64,000 nucleotides of DNA from Coriobacteriia bacterium (GTDB lineage Bacteria; Actinomycetota; Coriobacteriia; Anaerosomatales; SLCP01). The translations under genes were made by a program, and so were the position numbers. Location: positions 52,777-116,776 of the forward strand of contig SKMN01000004.1 in the NCBI GenBank assembly GCA_007121015.1. Reading direction: 5' to 3'. Positions within the stretch are counted from its first letter, which is position 1. Every line of letters begins with the position of its first letter. The notes beneath the pieces were generated by a model that saw only the letters and a list, made by a program, of their open reading frames with translations, was not told where the DNA came from and searched no databases. Below are positions 8,729 to 17,221 of the stretch, piece after piece.

Positions 8729-8773
8729 AGATACTCGCTCCCGGTATGGTCGACCGTGAAGAACGTGCGGTGG

Positions 8774-9109
8774 TTAGAACTGCCTGGCCTCGGCGGGGTC
8801 GGCGAAGATGGGGAAGACCTTGTCGAGCCCGGTGATGCGGAACACCTTGAGGATGCTGTCCCGCGTGCAGACGAGACGGATCGACCCGCCCTTCTCCTTC
8901 GCGCGACGCAGGCCGCCCACGAGCACACCAAGTCCAGAACTGTCGATGAACCCGACGCCCTCGAGGTCGACGAGCACGTATGTGCAGCCCGATTCCAACT
9001 GCTGCACCAGTGCTTCCTTGAGGCGAGGCGCGGTGTAGACATCGACCTCACCTTCGAGGCTGAGTACGCATATGCCGTCGGAGCGTTCGCTTCGAATGTC
9101 GAGTTCCAT
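8774..9109 (-). CDS. STAS-domain anti-sigma factor antagonist
   Basis: The 111-residue single STAS domain belongs to the SpoIIAA/RsbV family; when unphosphorylated it frees a sigma factor by binding the anti-sigma kinase. The phosphoacceptor serine is in the motif FIDSSGLGVL. I start it at ATG 9107-9109 because the promoter -10 box (9151-9156) would put the alternative GTG at 9142 almost at the transcript end, and an AGAGGAG lies between. It is the first gene of the tat-hyp operon and is divergent from a second STAS gene. No anti-sigma kinase or sigma gene is in the window. Confidence 0.88.
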   Translation of the reverse strand: MELDIRSERSDGICVLSLEGEVDVYTAPRLKEALVQQLESGCTYVLVDLEGVGFIDSSGLGVLVGGLRRAKEKGGSIRLVCTRDSILKVFRITGLDKVFPIFADPAEARQF

Positions 9110-9150
9110 GCTCTGGATGCACTCCTCTTGTGGTGTGGTCACGTCGGTCG

Positions 9151-9156
9151 ATTATA
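9151..9156 (-). promoter_or_regulatory. TATAAT -10 box for the STAS-tat-hyp operon
   Basis: The reverse strand reads a perfect TATAAT here, about 40 bases before the chosen STAS start codon. No good -35 hexamer is seen at 16-18 bases upstream, so the assignment rests on the -10 element and its position in a divergent intergenic region. Confidence 0.5.
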
Positions 9157-9256
9157 GCGCGGGGCTGTCACCGAAACCACTAGGCGGTAGTATAGCGGGT
9201 ACACGGAGCGCAATCCGGGTACCATTGGAGTGTGCGACGACTATGAAAGGAAAGCG

Positions 9257-9610
9257 ATGTCTCTGACGATCGACCTGGAGCAGCAGCCTGACCACTGGGT
9301 TCTACGTCTCGCTGGCGACCTCGATTATGGCGAATGCGCCTCGTTCCGAATGCACATCGACAGAGTCCTGAAGTCGTCACCGCCCGCGACGATCGTTGAT
9401 CTGTCCGATCTCGAGTATCTCGATAGCTCGGGACTCGGTCTGCTCCTCAGTCTCTCCAAGGAATACGGGGCTGCCGGTGGTCGACTCGTCCTCGTCACCA
9501 ACGAGACCGTTGACAACATCCTGTCGCTCACGCGGCTCAACGGCATCTTCTCCACGGCTGGATCGATGGAGGAGGCTCTCGCCACCATCGGCGACGGACC
9601 GACCGCATAG
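9257..9610 (+). CDS. STAS-domain anti-sigma factor antagonist
   Basis: The 117-residue STAS protein starts at ATG 9257 with GAAAGGAAAG upstream. The phosphoacceptor motif is YLDSSGLGLLLSL. It is similar in plan to the divergent STAS protein at 8774-9109 but clearly diverged, for example in its N-terminal strand DHWVLRLAGDLDYGECASF. It is monocistronic on the plus strand and is closed by the hairpin at 9621. Its partner kinase is not in the window. The two divergent STAS genes probably arose by an old duplication and may share the promoter region between them. Confidence 0.9.
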   Translation: MSLTIDLEQQPDHWVLRLAGDLDYGECASFRMHIDRVLKSSPPATIVDLSDLEYLDSSGLGLLLSLSKEYGAAGGRLVLVTNETVDNILSLTRLNGIFSTAGSMEEALATIGDGPTA

Positions 9611-9620
9611 AAACGACGAA

Positions 9621-9640
9621 GCGGCGCCCAAGGGCGCCGC
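9621..9640. terminator. Bidirectional terminator hairpin
   Basis: GCGGCGCCC and GGGCGCCGC form a perfect 9-base stem around an AA loop (inner pairs must open). It lies between convergent genes ending at 9610 (plus) and 9680 (minus). On the minus strand it is followed by the T-rich TTCGTCGTTTC, so it may act in both directions. Confidence 0.7.
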
Positions 9641-9679
9641 TCGGTCAGGGTCCACGAACGATCGTTCAGCCGACACCCC

Positions 9680-10339
9680 CTACGGAGTCGGGGTCTCCTC
9701 GGCCGAGGCTCCCTGCGTCCTCAGATTCTCAGCCCACGTGCGCGCGGTCGCCGCGGTCTCGGATTCAGGTGCGAGTTCGATGTGCTGCTCGAACGCGGCC
9801 AGGGCCGCATCCGGTTGCCCTTCAGCCCGGTAGAAGATGCCCGCGTTGTAGTACGCCGGCGCGAACTCCGGCGATCCCTCGATCACGGCCTCTATCGTCT
9901 CGATGGCCTGTGCGCGCTGTTCGGAGTAGAAGTACGCGACGGCCAGGTCGGTCGCCACGTTCGGATCGCCCGGCTCGACGTCGAGCGCCCGCTCGTAGTG
10001 CGCCACTGCCGCGTTCCACATCGGCAGGTCGAATCCGATGCCGGCCTGTCCGAGTTCGTTGCGGACCTGCAGCGCCCAGTCGAAGTACGCGTCCGCTGTC
10101 GCCACCAGGACCGTGTAGCTCGTCGGCTCACTCTGTAGCATCACGTGGTACGAATTGACCGTCGGCGCATAGTTCTGGGCGACCCTCTCCAGTACTGCAC
10201 CGGTCTCCGTGGCCTCGGGAGCCTGGGGCTGGCCGCCGCCCATGAAGAACACCGGGACCGCGGTCACGATGAACGCAAGGATGACGAAGATGATCGTCGC
10301 CTTGACCCAGAGCGCTGACTGTCTCTTGTTGATGGCCAC
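9680..10339 (-). CDS. Membrane-anchored tetratricopeptide repeat protein
   Basis: The 219-residue protein has an N-terminal membrane anchor (ATIIFVILAFIVTAVPVFF), a Gly/Pro/Glu linker and then three TPR units; the clearest are VAHYERALDVEPGDPNVATD and the repeats AVAYFYSEQRAQAIETIEAV and YYNAGIFYRAEGQPDAALAA. It most likely faces outward and scaffolds a protein complex. I start it at GTG 10337-10339, which has GGAAGG ten bases upstream; an upstream ATG at 10390 lies too near the preceding gene. It lies 86 bases downstream of the small membrane protein gene ending at 10426. Confidence 0.8.
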   Translation of the reverse strand: MAINKRQSALWVKATIIFVILAFIVTAVPVFFMGGGQPQAPEATETGAVLERVAQNYAPTVNSYHVMLQSEPTSYTVLVATADAYFDWALQVRNELGQAGIGFDLPMWNAAVAHYERALDVEPGDPNVATDLAVAYFYSEQRAQAIETIEAVIEGSPEFAPAYYNAGIFYRAEGQPDAALAAFEQHIELAPESETAATARTWAENLRTQGASAEETPTP

Positions 10340-10425
10340 TGTGAATCTACCTTCCGTTCCAGGACACGAACGACGGGTCCCGACCCGCACTCACGGATCG
10401 GGACCCTCGTCACTTCGTCGTACCG

Positions 10426-10875
10426 TTACTGCGCGTCGTCTTCAGCCGGAGCCTCTTCGACCTCGACATCGCCGTCATCAGGCTCATCGATCTCGCCAGG
10501 CATGCCAGGGGGCATGTCGCCTTCGCCGCCGTCCATGCCGCCGATGTCGGGATGCCCGGGAGGCATGCCGCCCTCGAGCTGCTCCGGAGAGAGCGGGGCT
10601 GCGCTCTGGCCCGGAGGAGGAGCGGGGACGGTCGCGGGAGATGTCGTCTGGGTCCCGCCGGTCGGGATCAACAGGCCGATCACCACGCCGAGCAGTAGGG
10701 CCACCACGCCGATAAGGCCGGCGACCGTCATGGTCACGCTCTGCTGGCCGACAGGCGCCGCCGCAGCCGCCGCCGGACGCGGTCGCTTGACCGGGGTCTT
10801 GCTCTGAGCGCTAGCGGGTGCCTTCGGGTCACCTGCAGTCTCGTCGTCGTCGAAGAAGAAGTCCTGATCGCTCAC
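10426..10875 (-). CDS. Small single-pass membrane protein, unknown
   Basis: The 149-residue protein starts at GTG 10873-10875 after GGAGGAAACGAAC. It has an acidic, aspartate-rich N terminus (DQDFFFDDDET), a Lys/Arg/Ala/Pro linker, one transmembrane helix (TVAGLIGVVALLLGVVIGLL) and a long low-complexity tail of Pro, Gly, Met and acidic residues containing repeats of the form GGMPPGHPDIGG and DMPPGMPG. No family is recognised. Its position just upstream of the TPR membrane protein suggests a shared function at the envelope. Confidence 0.7.
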   Translation of the reverse strand: MSDQDFFFDDDETAGDPKAPASAQSKTPVKRPRPAAAAAAPVGQQSVTMTVAGLIGVVALLLGVVIGLLIPTGGTQTTSPATVPAPPPGQSAAPLSPEQLEGGMPPGHPDIGGMDGGEGDMPPGMPGEIDEPDDGDVEVEEAPAEDDAQ

Positions 10876-11085
10876 GTTCGTTTCCTCCTACTCTGCGGGA
10901 TATCCCCGCATACCACCGTTCGAGCCGCCCTTGCAGCTGGAACACCGCGCGATTATATCACGGGCCCACCGATGACGCCTTTGTCGTGCACGATGAAGCA
11001 AGTACTCGGCCAGAGACACTCCTCCGGCTCACAACACGATAACCACACAATCGCCGGCGAGGACGTGTCCGCACGCGTCTATCGG

Positions 11086-11511
11086 TCACCGGCGACGAGT
11101 ATGTATCGAACGTACCTCCGGATACTCGTCCGCACCCGCGAGGCGCTCGGACACGCGGGAAAGGAAACCCAGCGCGGCCGCCCCGGCTCCGATCCCCACG
11201 ATAGCTCCTAAGACGTCGGGGGCGACTCCGAGCCAGATTCCGGCGACGTGCCCAGCCCCGTACCCGGCAGCCAGGCACGCCACCGGGAAGACGTACACCC
11301 AGCGTCTGGCCCGTCCGGTCGCACGGGTGGGCGTCTCGACCTCGACTGTGTCGCCCACGCGTGCGCCCAGCCGGTCCACCGCGCCCTCGAGCAACCGGGT
11401 GCCCGCGGCGCCTTCGGCGCACGCGCCGCACGTTTCGCACTCGGGACGAGCGACGATCGCAACGTCGACGGTCCCGTCATGGACCGCTACCACCGTGCCT
11501 CGCTCGTGCAT
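11086..11511 (-). CDS. RseC/MucC-like (SoxR-reducing system) membrane protein
   Basis: The 141-residue protein follows the RseC plan: an N-terminal beta domain beginning MHERGTVVAVHDG, a cysteine cluster C-E-T-C-G-A-C in RPECETCGACAEGA, then two transmembrane helices (VYVFPVACLAAGYGAGHVAG and LGAIVGIGAGAAALGFL). In proteobacteria RseC belongs to the Rsx/Rnf-linked SoxR reducing system; elsewhere it is often found beside electron transport genes. Here it follows the amidohydrolase by 3 bases. No rnf genes are seen in the window. About 210 bases downstream, up to 10876, hold no clear gene. Confidence 0.78.
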   Translation of the reverse strand: MHERGTVVAVHDGTVDVAIVARPECETCGACAEGAAGTRLLEGAVDRLGARVGDTVEVETPTRATGRARRWVYVFPVACLAAGYGAGHVAGIWLGVAPDVLGAIVGIGAGAAALGFLSRVSERLAGADEYPEVRSIHTRRR

Positions 11512-11514
11512 GGC

Positions 11515-12864
11515 TCACGACCTCAGCGTGTCGCGTAGCTCCTCGGCCCGCGCCCGGATGCGGTCGTGATCGAGGAGCGTCCACTCGTCCTTCTCGTAGA
11601 GCGCCTGTCCCGCGACCATCGTGAACACGATGTTCTCCTGGTTGGCGGTGTGAACGAGTGTCGAGTACGGGTAGAGGGTCGGGATCTGGTGACTGTGCGA
11701 TATGTCGACGGCGATGATGTCGGCCTGCTTGCCGGGCTCGAGCGATCCCACCTTGTCGTCGACGCCGAGGGCCCGAGCGGCGTCGAGCGTCGCAAGCTTC
11801 ACGAACTGCCGGGCGATGAGGTAGGGCTCGAAGCCCATGACCGCACGCTGGATGAGAAGCCCGATGCGCATCTCGTCGAACATGTCGAGCGTGTTGTTCG
11901 AGGCCGGAGAGTCCGTGCCGAGACCGACCTCGATCCCGCGCTCGAGGAACTTCCCAAGGGGCGCCATCCCCATCGCCAGCTTCGCGTTGCAGCGCGGACA
12001 GTACGCCACCGACACGTCGTTGGCGGCAAGGGTCTCGATGTCCGCGTCATCGACCTGGGTGCAGTGCACGGCGACGAGACCGGGTATCTCGAAGAGCCCC
12101 CATTGCTCCACATAGCGCACCGGGCTCACGCCGGTCGGCAGCCATCCCAGGTCGGCGCCACTGTACGTCTCCCGGTAGTCGACGGCGAGGCGCGAACTGC
12201 CGTACTTCACGAAATCGTACTCGTCCTTGGACCCGGCGAGATGGATGGAGGCCGGGAGGTCGTCACGGGTCGCGACCTCGGTCACCGCCTCGTACACGGC
12301 CGGATGGCAGCTGTACGTGGAATGCGGCGCGATACCGATGGTGAGGCGCTGAGGATCACCGTACTCGCGCCACTCGGCGATGTCCTCCTCGGCAGCCGCC
12401 ATGACCTCACCGACGTGCGCCTTCTCCATCGTCGCGACCTCGCGGTATACGAGCGCGCGCAATCCCGCCGAGGCTGCCGCGCGAGCCGAAGCCCCGGTGT
12501 CGGTGATGTCTGCGATGGTGGTGATGCCGGATTCGAGAGCCTCCGCTGCACCGAGCAGTGCCGCATCGTCCCAGTCCGCAGCGGTAAGACGCTGTTCCTT
12601 CTCGAGCAGCTGCATCTTCCACTGCGAGTAGGGCAGATCGTCGACGAGGCCGCGCATCGCCGAGAACTCGAGGTGTGTGTGCATGTCGACGAAGCCCGGC
12701 ATGAGGCAGGCGAGCCCGAAGTCGCGCACCTCCTCCTCGGGGTGTGCGGCGATCAGCTTCTCGCGCTCGCCGATCTCGACGATGGTGTCACCCTGGACCA
12801 GCACGCCGCCGTCGACGATGTGCGGGGCCGCGACCGGGAGCACGTAGCGTGCGGCAAGTATCAT
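11515..12864 (-). CDS. Amidohydrolase (deaminase) of the TRZ/ATZ/MtaD family
   Basis: The 449-residue metal-dependent hydrolase belongs to the same group as S-adenosylhomocysteine, 5'-methylthioadenosine and aminodeoxyfutalosine deaminases. Metal ligands are visible: H62 and H64 in GFVDMHTHLE, the histidine in ASIHLAGSKDE, that in LVAVHCTQVD and the aspartate in GLGTDSPASNN. The segment NNTLDMFDEMRIGLL is typical of the MtaD branch. Because menG lies just upstream in the same direction, an alternative reading is the aminodeoxyfutalosine deaminase (MqnX-type) of futalosine-route menaquinone synthesis. The sequence alone does not decide. ATG 12862-12864 has GGAAGG upstream. Confidence 0.82.
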   Translation of the reverse strand: MILAARYVLPVAAPHIVDGGVLVQGDTIVEIGEREKLIAAHPEEEVRDFGLACLMPGFVDMHTHLEFSAMRGLVDDLPYSQWKMQLLEKEQRLTAADWDDAALLGAAEALESGITTIADITDTGASARAAASAGLRALVYREVATMEKAHVGEVMAAAEEDIAEWREYGDPQRLTIGIAPHSTYSCHPAVYEAVTEVATRDDLPASIHLAGSKDEYDFVKYGSSRLAVDYRETYSGADLGWLPTGVSPVRYVEQWGLFEIPGLVAVHCTQVDDADIETLAANDVSVAYCPRCNAKLAMGMAPLGKFLERGIEVGLGTDSPASNNTLDMFDEMRIGLLIQRAVMGFEPYLIARQFVKLATLDAARALGVDDKVGSLEPGKQADIIAVDISHSHQIPTLYPYSTLVHTANQENIVFTMVAGQALYEKDEWTLLDHDRIRARAEELRDTLRS

Positions 12865-12945
12865 CGTGATCCTTCCGTTCTCGGTACTTGCCTATCGTAC
12901 CGTAGAAGTACGCTACCTGGTGCCTCCTATTCACGGCAGTGCGTC

Positions 12946-13719
12946 CTACTTCACCGCGACGTGGATCGCGACCACGCCGCCGGTGCGGTCCTCCCAGCTG
13001 ATCGCCGAGAAACCGGTCTGGCGGAGCTCGGCCGCAAGCGCCCCCTGGTCGGGGAAGGAGCGGATCGAGTCGTTGAGGTAGACGAACGACCCACGGTCCC
13101 GTGTGAGCAGACCGCCGATCGCCGGGATGACGAAACGCAGGTAGGCGTGGTAGAGCCACCGCCACGGCGCGAAGCCCGGACGCGAGAACTCGAGTACGAC
13201 GTAGCGACCACCGGGCTTGAGGACGCGATAGACCTCGGCGAAGTTAGCCCGGCGGTCGGGCAGATTGCGTACGCCGAACGCCACGGTGACCACGTCGAAG
13301 CTCGCGTCCGGGAACGGGAGGTCCTGCGCATCGGCGACCTCGAAGGCGAGCGTGGTACGCCCCTTGTACGCGCGCGCCTTGCGCGTCGCGATCTCGAGCA
13401 TCTCGGGGACGAAATCGGTCCCCACGACGGCGGCAGGCCTACCGAGCCGGGCGAGTGCGAGCGAGAGATCGCCGGTGCCGGCGCAAAGATCGAGGACACG
13501 GCTCGTCCGCGTGAGGCGGGCCGCAGCGACGGCATCGCGACGCCACAGGCGGTCGATGCCGAAGCTCGACAGCGCGTTGAACACGTCGTAGCGCCGCGCG
13601 ATGAGCGAGAAGATACCGCGTACGCGCTCGGAAGTGGGCTCGCCCGGCGCCGGCGTGGGTGCAGGCGAGGGCGCCTCCGCGGGCTTGGACACGGGGGCGG
13701 GTCCTATAGGGTCGGGCAT
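12946..13719 (-). CDS. menG: Demethylmenaquinone methyltransferase MenG/UbiE
   Basis: The 257-residue SAM-dependent methyltransferase catalyses the last methylation in menaquinone synthesis. The SAM site is VLDLCAGTGDLSL, and the two UbiE signature regions appear as YDVFNALSSFGIDRLWR near the N terminus and RNLPDRRANFAEVYRVLKPG in the middle. A 30-residue Pro/Ala-rich extension precedes the domain. The start ATG (13717-13719) overlaps the stop of the upstream radical SAM gene by one base (TGATG), so the two are translationally coupled. Confidence 0.93.
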   Translation of the reverse strand: MPDPIGPAPVSKPAEAPSPAPTPAPGEPTSERVRGIFSLIARRYDVFNALSSFGIDRLWRRDAVAAARLTRTSRVLDLCAGTGDLSLALARLGRPAAVVGTDFVPEMLEIATRKARAYKGRTTLAFEVADAQDLPFPDASFDVVTVAFGVRNLPDRRANFAEVYRVLKPGGRYVVLEFSRPGFAPWRWLYHAYLRFVIPAIGGLLTRDRGSFVYLNDSIRSFPDQGALAAELRQTGFSAISWEDRTGGVVAIHVAVK

Positions 13720-15506
13720 CAGGCCTCCGAGGTCTCGCACACGGGATGCGACGCGGGCACGGGGCGTCTCGACCCGAACAGGGTAGCGAGATTCTCGGTG
13801 AGCCACAACATCCCCACGTGCCAAAAGTGGCGGAAGCTCACGTAGCGTGGCCAGTTGAGCTCGGACTTCTCGCAGACCGTGGACTCGGAGAGCCGGTCGA
13901 CCTCGGCCTTGAGCGCCCCGAGCTTCTTCTCCCGCACCGCGGGATCAGGGAGCCGGCGGATCGCGTCGACGCGCTTCATCGCCACACGTGCCGCGGCGAC
14001 GCGCTCGGCGGTCCTCGCGGCCACCTCTGGTTCGATGATGCCGATGCGGCCCTTGAGTTCGTTGAGCGCGAGGCCGACGTCGTACGTGGCGTCGACCATC
14101 TCGTCAGGGCCCATCGCGTGACTCTCGTAGTTCATGATGTGCTTCCACGAGGGCTCGATGAGCAGCTGGCGGTGTTCTTCAAGGGTCGTAGCGCGCAGGG
14201 TATAGCCGTACTTCTCGGGGTTGTCGAACGCCATGGAACCCGGGTCGAGGAAGGGAGCCATCGGCGAAGAGAACGCGAGGAGCCGAGAATCGTTGTCGAC
14301 CTTGGCGTAGAGCGACTCGATGTAGGCGGGCGTCTCGCGTACGGACTCTGCCGTCTGCGTGGGGATACCGGTCATGAAGTAGAGGTCGAAGCGCGAGCAC
14401 CCGTTGCGTAGCGCCGCAGCGATCGACTCCTCGACCTGCTCCATCGTGTAGTGGTGCTTGCCAAAGGCGGCACGGACCGTATCGTCGTGACTCTCGACGC
14501 TGATCTCGACGCTGTAGTCGCGCAGGTGCTCGTTCAAGAAACGGTAGAAGTCCTCGGCCGGTGGCTTGAAGAACTCGAAACCGATGGGATTCCGCAGGTT
14601 TATCTTGGAAAGCCCGCGGATGAACGCGGCGGTGTAGTCGCGTCCGGCCTGGAGGAAGTCGTTCAAGACGAAGATGGGGCCCGGGATGTACTTCTGGATA
14701 TGCTCGATATCTCGCACGAGCAGCTCGGGGTCGCGGAACGCCACCTTGCGCCGCCCGAAGTGCTCGCGGAACGAGTACGCGCTCCCGCCGCACGTCGCGC
14801 AGTTGTGCGTGCAGCCCCGGCAGGTGAGCGAGGCGCACACCGGGTACTGGAGCCAGTCCTTGAACGGCACGAAGCCCATCATGTCGCGGTAACGGATGAC
14901 CGCCTTCATGTTGAACGAGTAGTCGAGCGAGATGTCGTTCATGTCCTCAGGCACCCACTCGAGCGGGTTGACCACGAGCGAGCCGTCACGCGTCGTGTAC
15001 GTGAGGTTGGGGATGTCGTCGACCCTGCCCTTACCTTTGATCGCGTACAGGAGGCGCGTCATAGGCTCCTCCGCCGAGTCGCCGCAGACGACGTAGTCGA
15101 CGCACGGGTAGCTCGCGAGTTCCTCGTGGAAGTACGTCGACGACAGGCCGCCGAAGATCACCGGCGTATCGGGGTGGTACTTCTTGACGAGCTTCGCGAC
15201 CTCGATCGACCCGTGGGCGTGCGGGAGCCAGTGAAGGTCGATGCCGAACGCGACCGGGTCCATCTCGCGGATCGCGCGCTCGACGTCGAAATCGGGGCGG
15301 TTCAGCATCAGGACCGCGAGGTTGACGATGCGCACCTGGAGGCCGTGGCGCTCCATGTACTCGGCCATCGTGGTGAAGCCGAGGGGGTACATCTCGAAGA
15401 CGGGCGTCGAGGGGACCATGTCGGACACGGGGCCGAACATGATGGACCGCTCGCGGAAGTCGTACACGCTCGGGGCGTGCAGCAGCACCAGGTCGACTCG
15501 CGACAT
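13719..15506 (-). CDS. B12-binding-type radical SAM protein
   Basis: The 595-residue protein has an N-terminal cobalamin-binding-like Rossmann region (about 1-160, beginning VDLVLLHAPSVYDFRERS) and a radical SAM domain whose iron-sulfur motif is CX3CX2C with C232, C236 and C239 (CTHNCATC), followed by a C-terminal region of about 200 residues. The opening looks like the B12_SAM_Ta0216 group (recalled, not searched). The classical DxHxxG cobalamin ligand motif is not obvious; GIDLHW may stand in its place. Start ATG 15504-15506 has GAAAGG upstream. Its stop overlaps the menG start, which suggests a role in quinone or lipid methylation. The exact reaction is unknown. Confidence 0.85.
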   Translation of the reverse strand: MSRVDLVLLHAPSVYDFRERSIMFGPVSDMVPSTPVFEMYPLGFTTMAEYMERHGLQVRIVNLAVLMLNRPDFDVERAIREMDPVAFGIDLHWLPHAHGSIEVAKLVKKYHPDTPVIFGGLSSTYFHEELASYPCVDYVVCGDSAEEPMTRLLYAIKGKGRVDDIPNLTYTTRDGSLVVNPLEWVPEDMNDISLDYSFNMKAVIRYRDMMGFVPFKDWLQYPVCASLTCRGCTHNCATCGGSAYSFREHFGRRKVAFRDPELLVRDIEHIQKYIPGPIFVLNDFLQAGRDYTAAFIRGLSKINLRNPIGFEFFKPPAEDFYRFLNEHLRDYSVEISVESHDDTVRAAFGKHHYTMEQVEESIAAALRNGCSRFDLYFMTGIPTQTAESVRETPAYIESLYAKVDNDSRLLAFSSPMAPFLDPGSMAFDNPEKYGYTLRATTLEEHRQLLIEPSWKHIMNYESHAMGPDEMVDATYDVGLALNELKGRIGIIEPEVAARTAERVAAARVAMKRVDAIRRLPDPAVREKKLGALKAEVDRLSESTVCEKSELNWPRYVSFRHFWHVGMLWLTENLATLFGSRRPVPASHPVCETSEA

Positions 15507-15708
15507 AGAAAGCCAGGCCTTTCTGTAGTGGTATGCGCGCGGCCCCGGCAAAGATTCGCCACCGGCATGGCTCATCGGACCGCGAGAGAACACGCGAAGT
15601 GTAGCACGCGGCGTGCCGGAATACGTGCGTCGTACACAGGATTGTTCGCGGTGAACGAGCGGATTCCTGCCGCCGCACGGGGCTCGCCGCACCCGCGCCC
15701 CGCTCACA

Positions 15709-16416
15709 TCAGATTGCTGTGTCTCCCGGCGCGGGTGTGGCGACCACCTCGGCCGGACGGGTCTCGCGTCGCTCCCTCTCCGTGAGGTGGTACCGGCACG
15801 CCAGCGACTTGATGTCGCACTGCATACGCATGTGCCGCACGACCATCCCTTCGGGCTTCAGGTATTGAACGGCTGGCGTGAGCAGAAGGACACCGCCGAC
15901 GCCGACTCCACCGAGCAAGCCGAGCACCCGGTCGACGAGAGGCCGGGAGCACGCCACGAGTGCGACGTGCGCGCCGAGTGCGCGGTCGATATGCGGTATC
16001 TCGTCGATATGCCGGACCTCGACACCGCTCACGACCATACCGACGTCGCCCGGAAGCTCCGAGTAGTAAGCGACCGGCTTGAGCCCGTAGGACTCCTCGG
16101 GGAAGACGAACTCGAGGGCGCGGAGCATGTCGACCGTGCCCACACGGATGACAGGGTACTCGTCGCACAGTCCGAGAAAGCGCTTGAGCTTCTCGAAGAG
16201 CTCGCCCACGTCGTACCCGGCGCCGGGTCGCCCCGCCCCACCCATGAACGAGATGTCGCGGCGCACCGACTCTTGCTTGATGCCGAGTTCCTCGGCGAGC
16301 TGGGCCGAGGTGATACGTGACGCCGAGTCGCCGCGGCGCAGGATCTCTCCCACGTAGCAGTGGTACAGCGACAGCCGGTAGATGGTCTCGTCCGGGATGC
16401 GCCCCTGAGTCTTCAC
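15709..16416 (-). CDS. Rex-like regulator with lost NAD motif (copy 3 of tandem)
   Basis: This 235-residue protein is related to the redox repressor Rex: an N-terminal winged helix (TIYRLSLYHC, AEELGIKQESVRRDISFMGG) and a Rossmann-like C-terminal part. The GxGxxG NAD loop of Rex is replaced by RVGTVDMLRAL. The C-terminal helix has MQCDIKSLAC, keeping two of the cysteines shared by the three copies but lacking the last one, and is followed by a 25-residue charged tail unique to this copy. Start GTG 16414-16416 lies behind GGAGAGG, 19 bases after copy 2. It probably binds DNA and answers to a signal other than NADH. Confidence 0.8.
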   Translation of the reverse strand: MKTQGRIPDETIYRLSLYHCYVGEILRRGDSASRITSAQLAEELGIKQESVRRDISFMGGAGRPGAGYDVGELFEKLKRFLGLCDEYPVIRVGTVDMLRALEFVFPEESYGLKPVAYYSELPGDVGMVVSGVEVRHIDEIPHIDRALGAHVALVACSRPLVDRVLGLLGGVGVGGVLLLTPAVQYLKPEGMVVRHMRMQCDIKSLACRYHLTERERRETRPAEVVATPAPGDTAI

Positions 16417-16435
16417 CCCTGACCCTCTCCCTGCG

Positions 16436-17098
16436 TCATCGGTCGGTCGGGAACCGGCACCCGCACGCAAGCGACTTGATATCGCACGGCATGCGGACAT
16501 GGCGCACGTTCATGCCCGGCGGCCTCCCGAGCTTGATCTTCGGCGTGAGCAGGAGGACTCCCGACACCCCCGCTTGGTCGAGCATGTCGAGCACGGGGTC
16601 GATCCACGGCTGAGAGCACGCGACGAGCGCGACTTGGACTTCCAGGGCCGGATCGAGGTCGGGTATCTCGCTTACGTGACGCACCTCGACATCTCCCACG
16701 AATGTGCCTGCCTCTTCATCGACTTCCGAGAAATACGCGGCGTGCGTGATGCCGAAGTGGTTCTCCGGGAACAGCGCCTGCAGCGTGGTAAGCGTCTGCA
16801 CCGTACCCACTCGTACGATCGGGTACTCCTCACGCAGGCCGAGGAAGGCCTCGAGCGCCACGAACAGATCCTCGCGGACGTATCCGGTCCCCGGTCGGCC
16901 CTTGCACTCTACGTAGGTCAGGTCGCGCCGTACCGTCTCTTCGGACAGGTCGAGTTCCTCGGCAAGGGTGCGGGAGGTCAGGTACATCTCGATGTCGCCT
17001 CGACGCTGCGCGTCCGCCAGGAAGCAGTGATACAGGGACAAGCGATATACCGTCGCGTCGGGTGGCCGGCCGTTGTTGCCCACGGTGTCGCTCCTCAT
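16436..17098 (-). CDS. Rex-like regulator with lost NAD motif (copy 2 of tandem)
   Basis: The 220-residue protein is built like the other two copies. The winged helix reads ATVYRLSLYHC and LDLSEETVRRDLTYV. The position of the Rex GxGxxG loop reads RVGTVQTLTTL, with neither later glycine. The C terminus carries PCDIKSLACGC, three cysteines in a Cx6CxC pattern, and VACSQPWIDPVLDML upstream of it is nearly identical to copy 1. The helix-turn-helix loop is odd: YVECKGRPGTGY adds a cysteine where Rex has GEFGxRGVGY. ATG 17096-17098 is preferred over the GTG six bases upstream because GGTGAGG precedes it. It is the middle gene of the three-gene run. Confidence 0.82.
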   Translation of the reverse strand: MRSDTVGNNGRPPDATVYRLSLYHCFLADAQRRGDIEMYLTSRTLAEELDLSEETVRRDLTYVECKGRPGTGYVREDLFVALEAFLGLREEYPIVRVGTVQTLTTLQALFPENHFGITHAAYFSEVDEEAGTFVGDVEVRHVSEIPDLDPALEVQVALVACSQPWIDPVLDMLDQAGVSGVLLLTPKIKLGRPPGMNVRHVRMPCDIKSLACGCRFPTDR

Positions 17099-17221
17099 CT
17101 CCACCTCACCGCATCCGGGGTGCGCGGGGCGGAACCATCAGTTCCCGAAGATAGTGAAAGAATAAACATATCCGGGAAAAGATGCCACCCCTTCGCCCTG
17201 CCCGCTGTCGAGGTCGAGAGG

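Noticed and set aside
10876..11085. Possible gene in the 210-base gap after the RseC-like gene
   Set aside because: Only short frames without ribosome-binding sites; the region contains an AT-rich ATTATAT near 10951 that may belong to the promoter of the downstream small membrane protein gene.
11566..13845. Plus-strand open frame of about 760 codons opposite the amidohydrolase and menG
   Set aside because: Composition is typical of antisense shadow translation, and it spans two well-recognised minus-strand genes.
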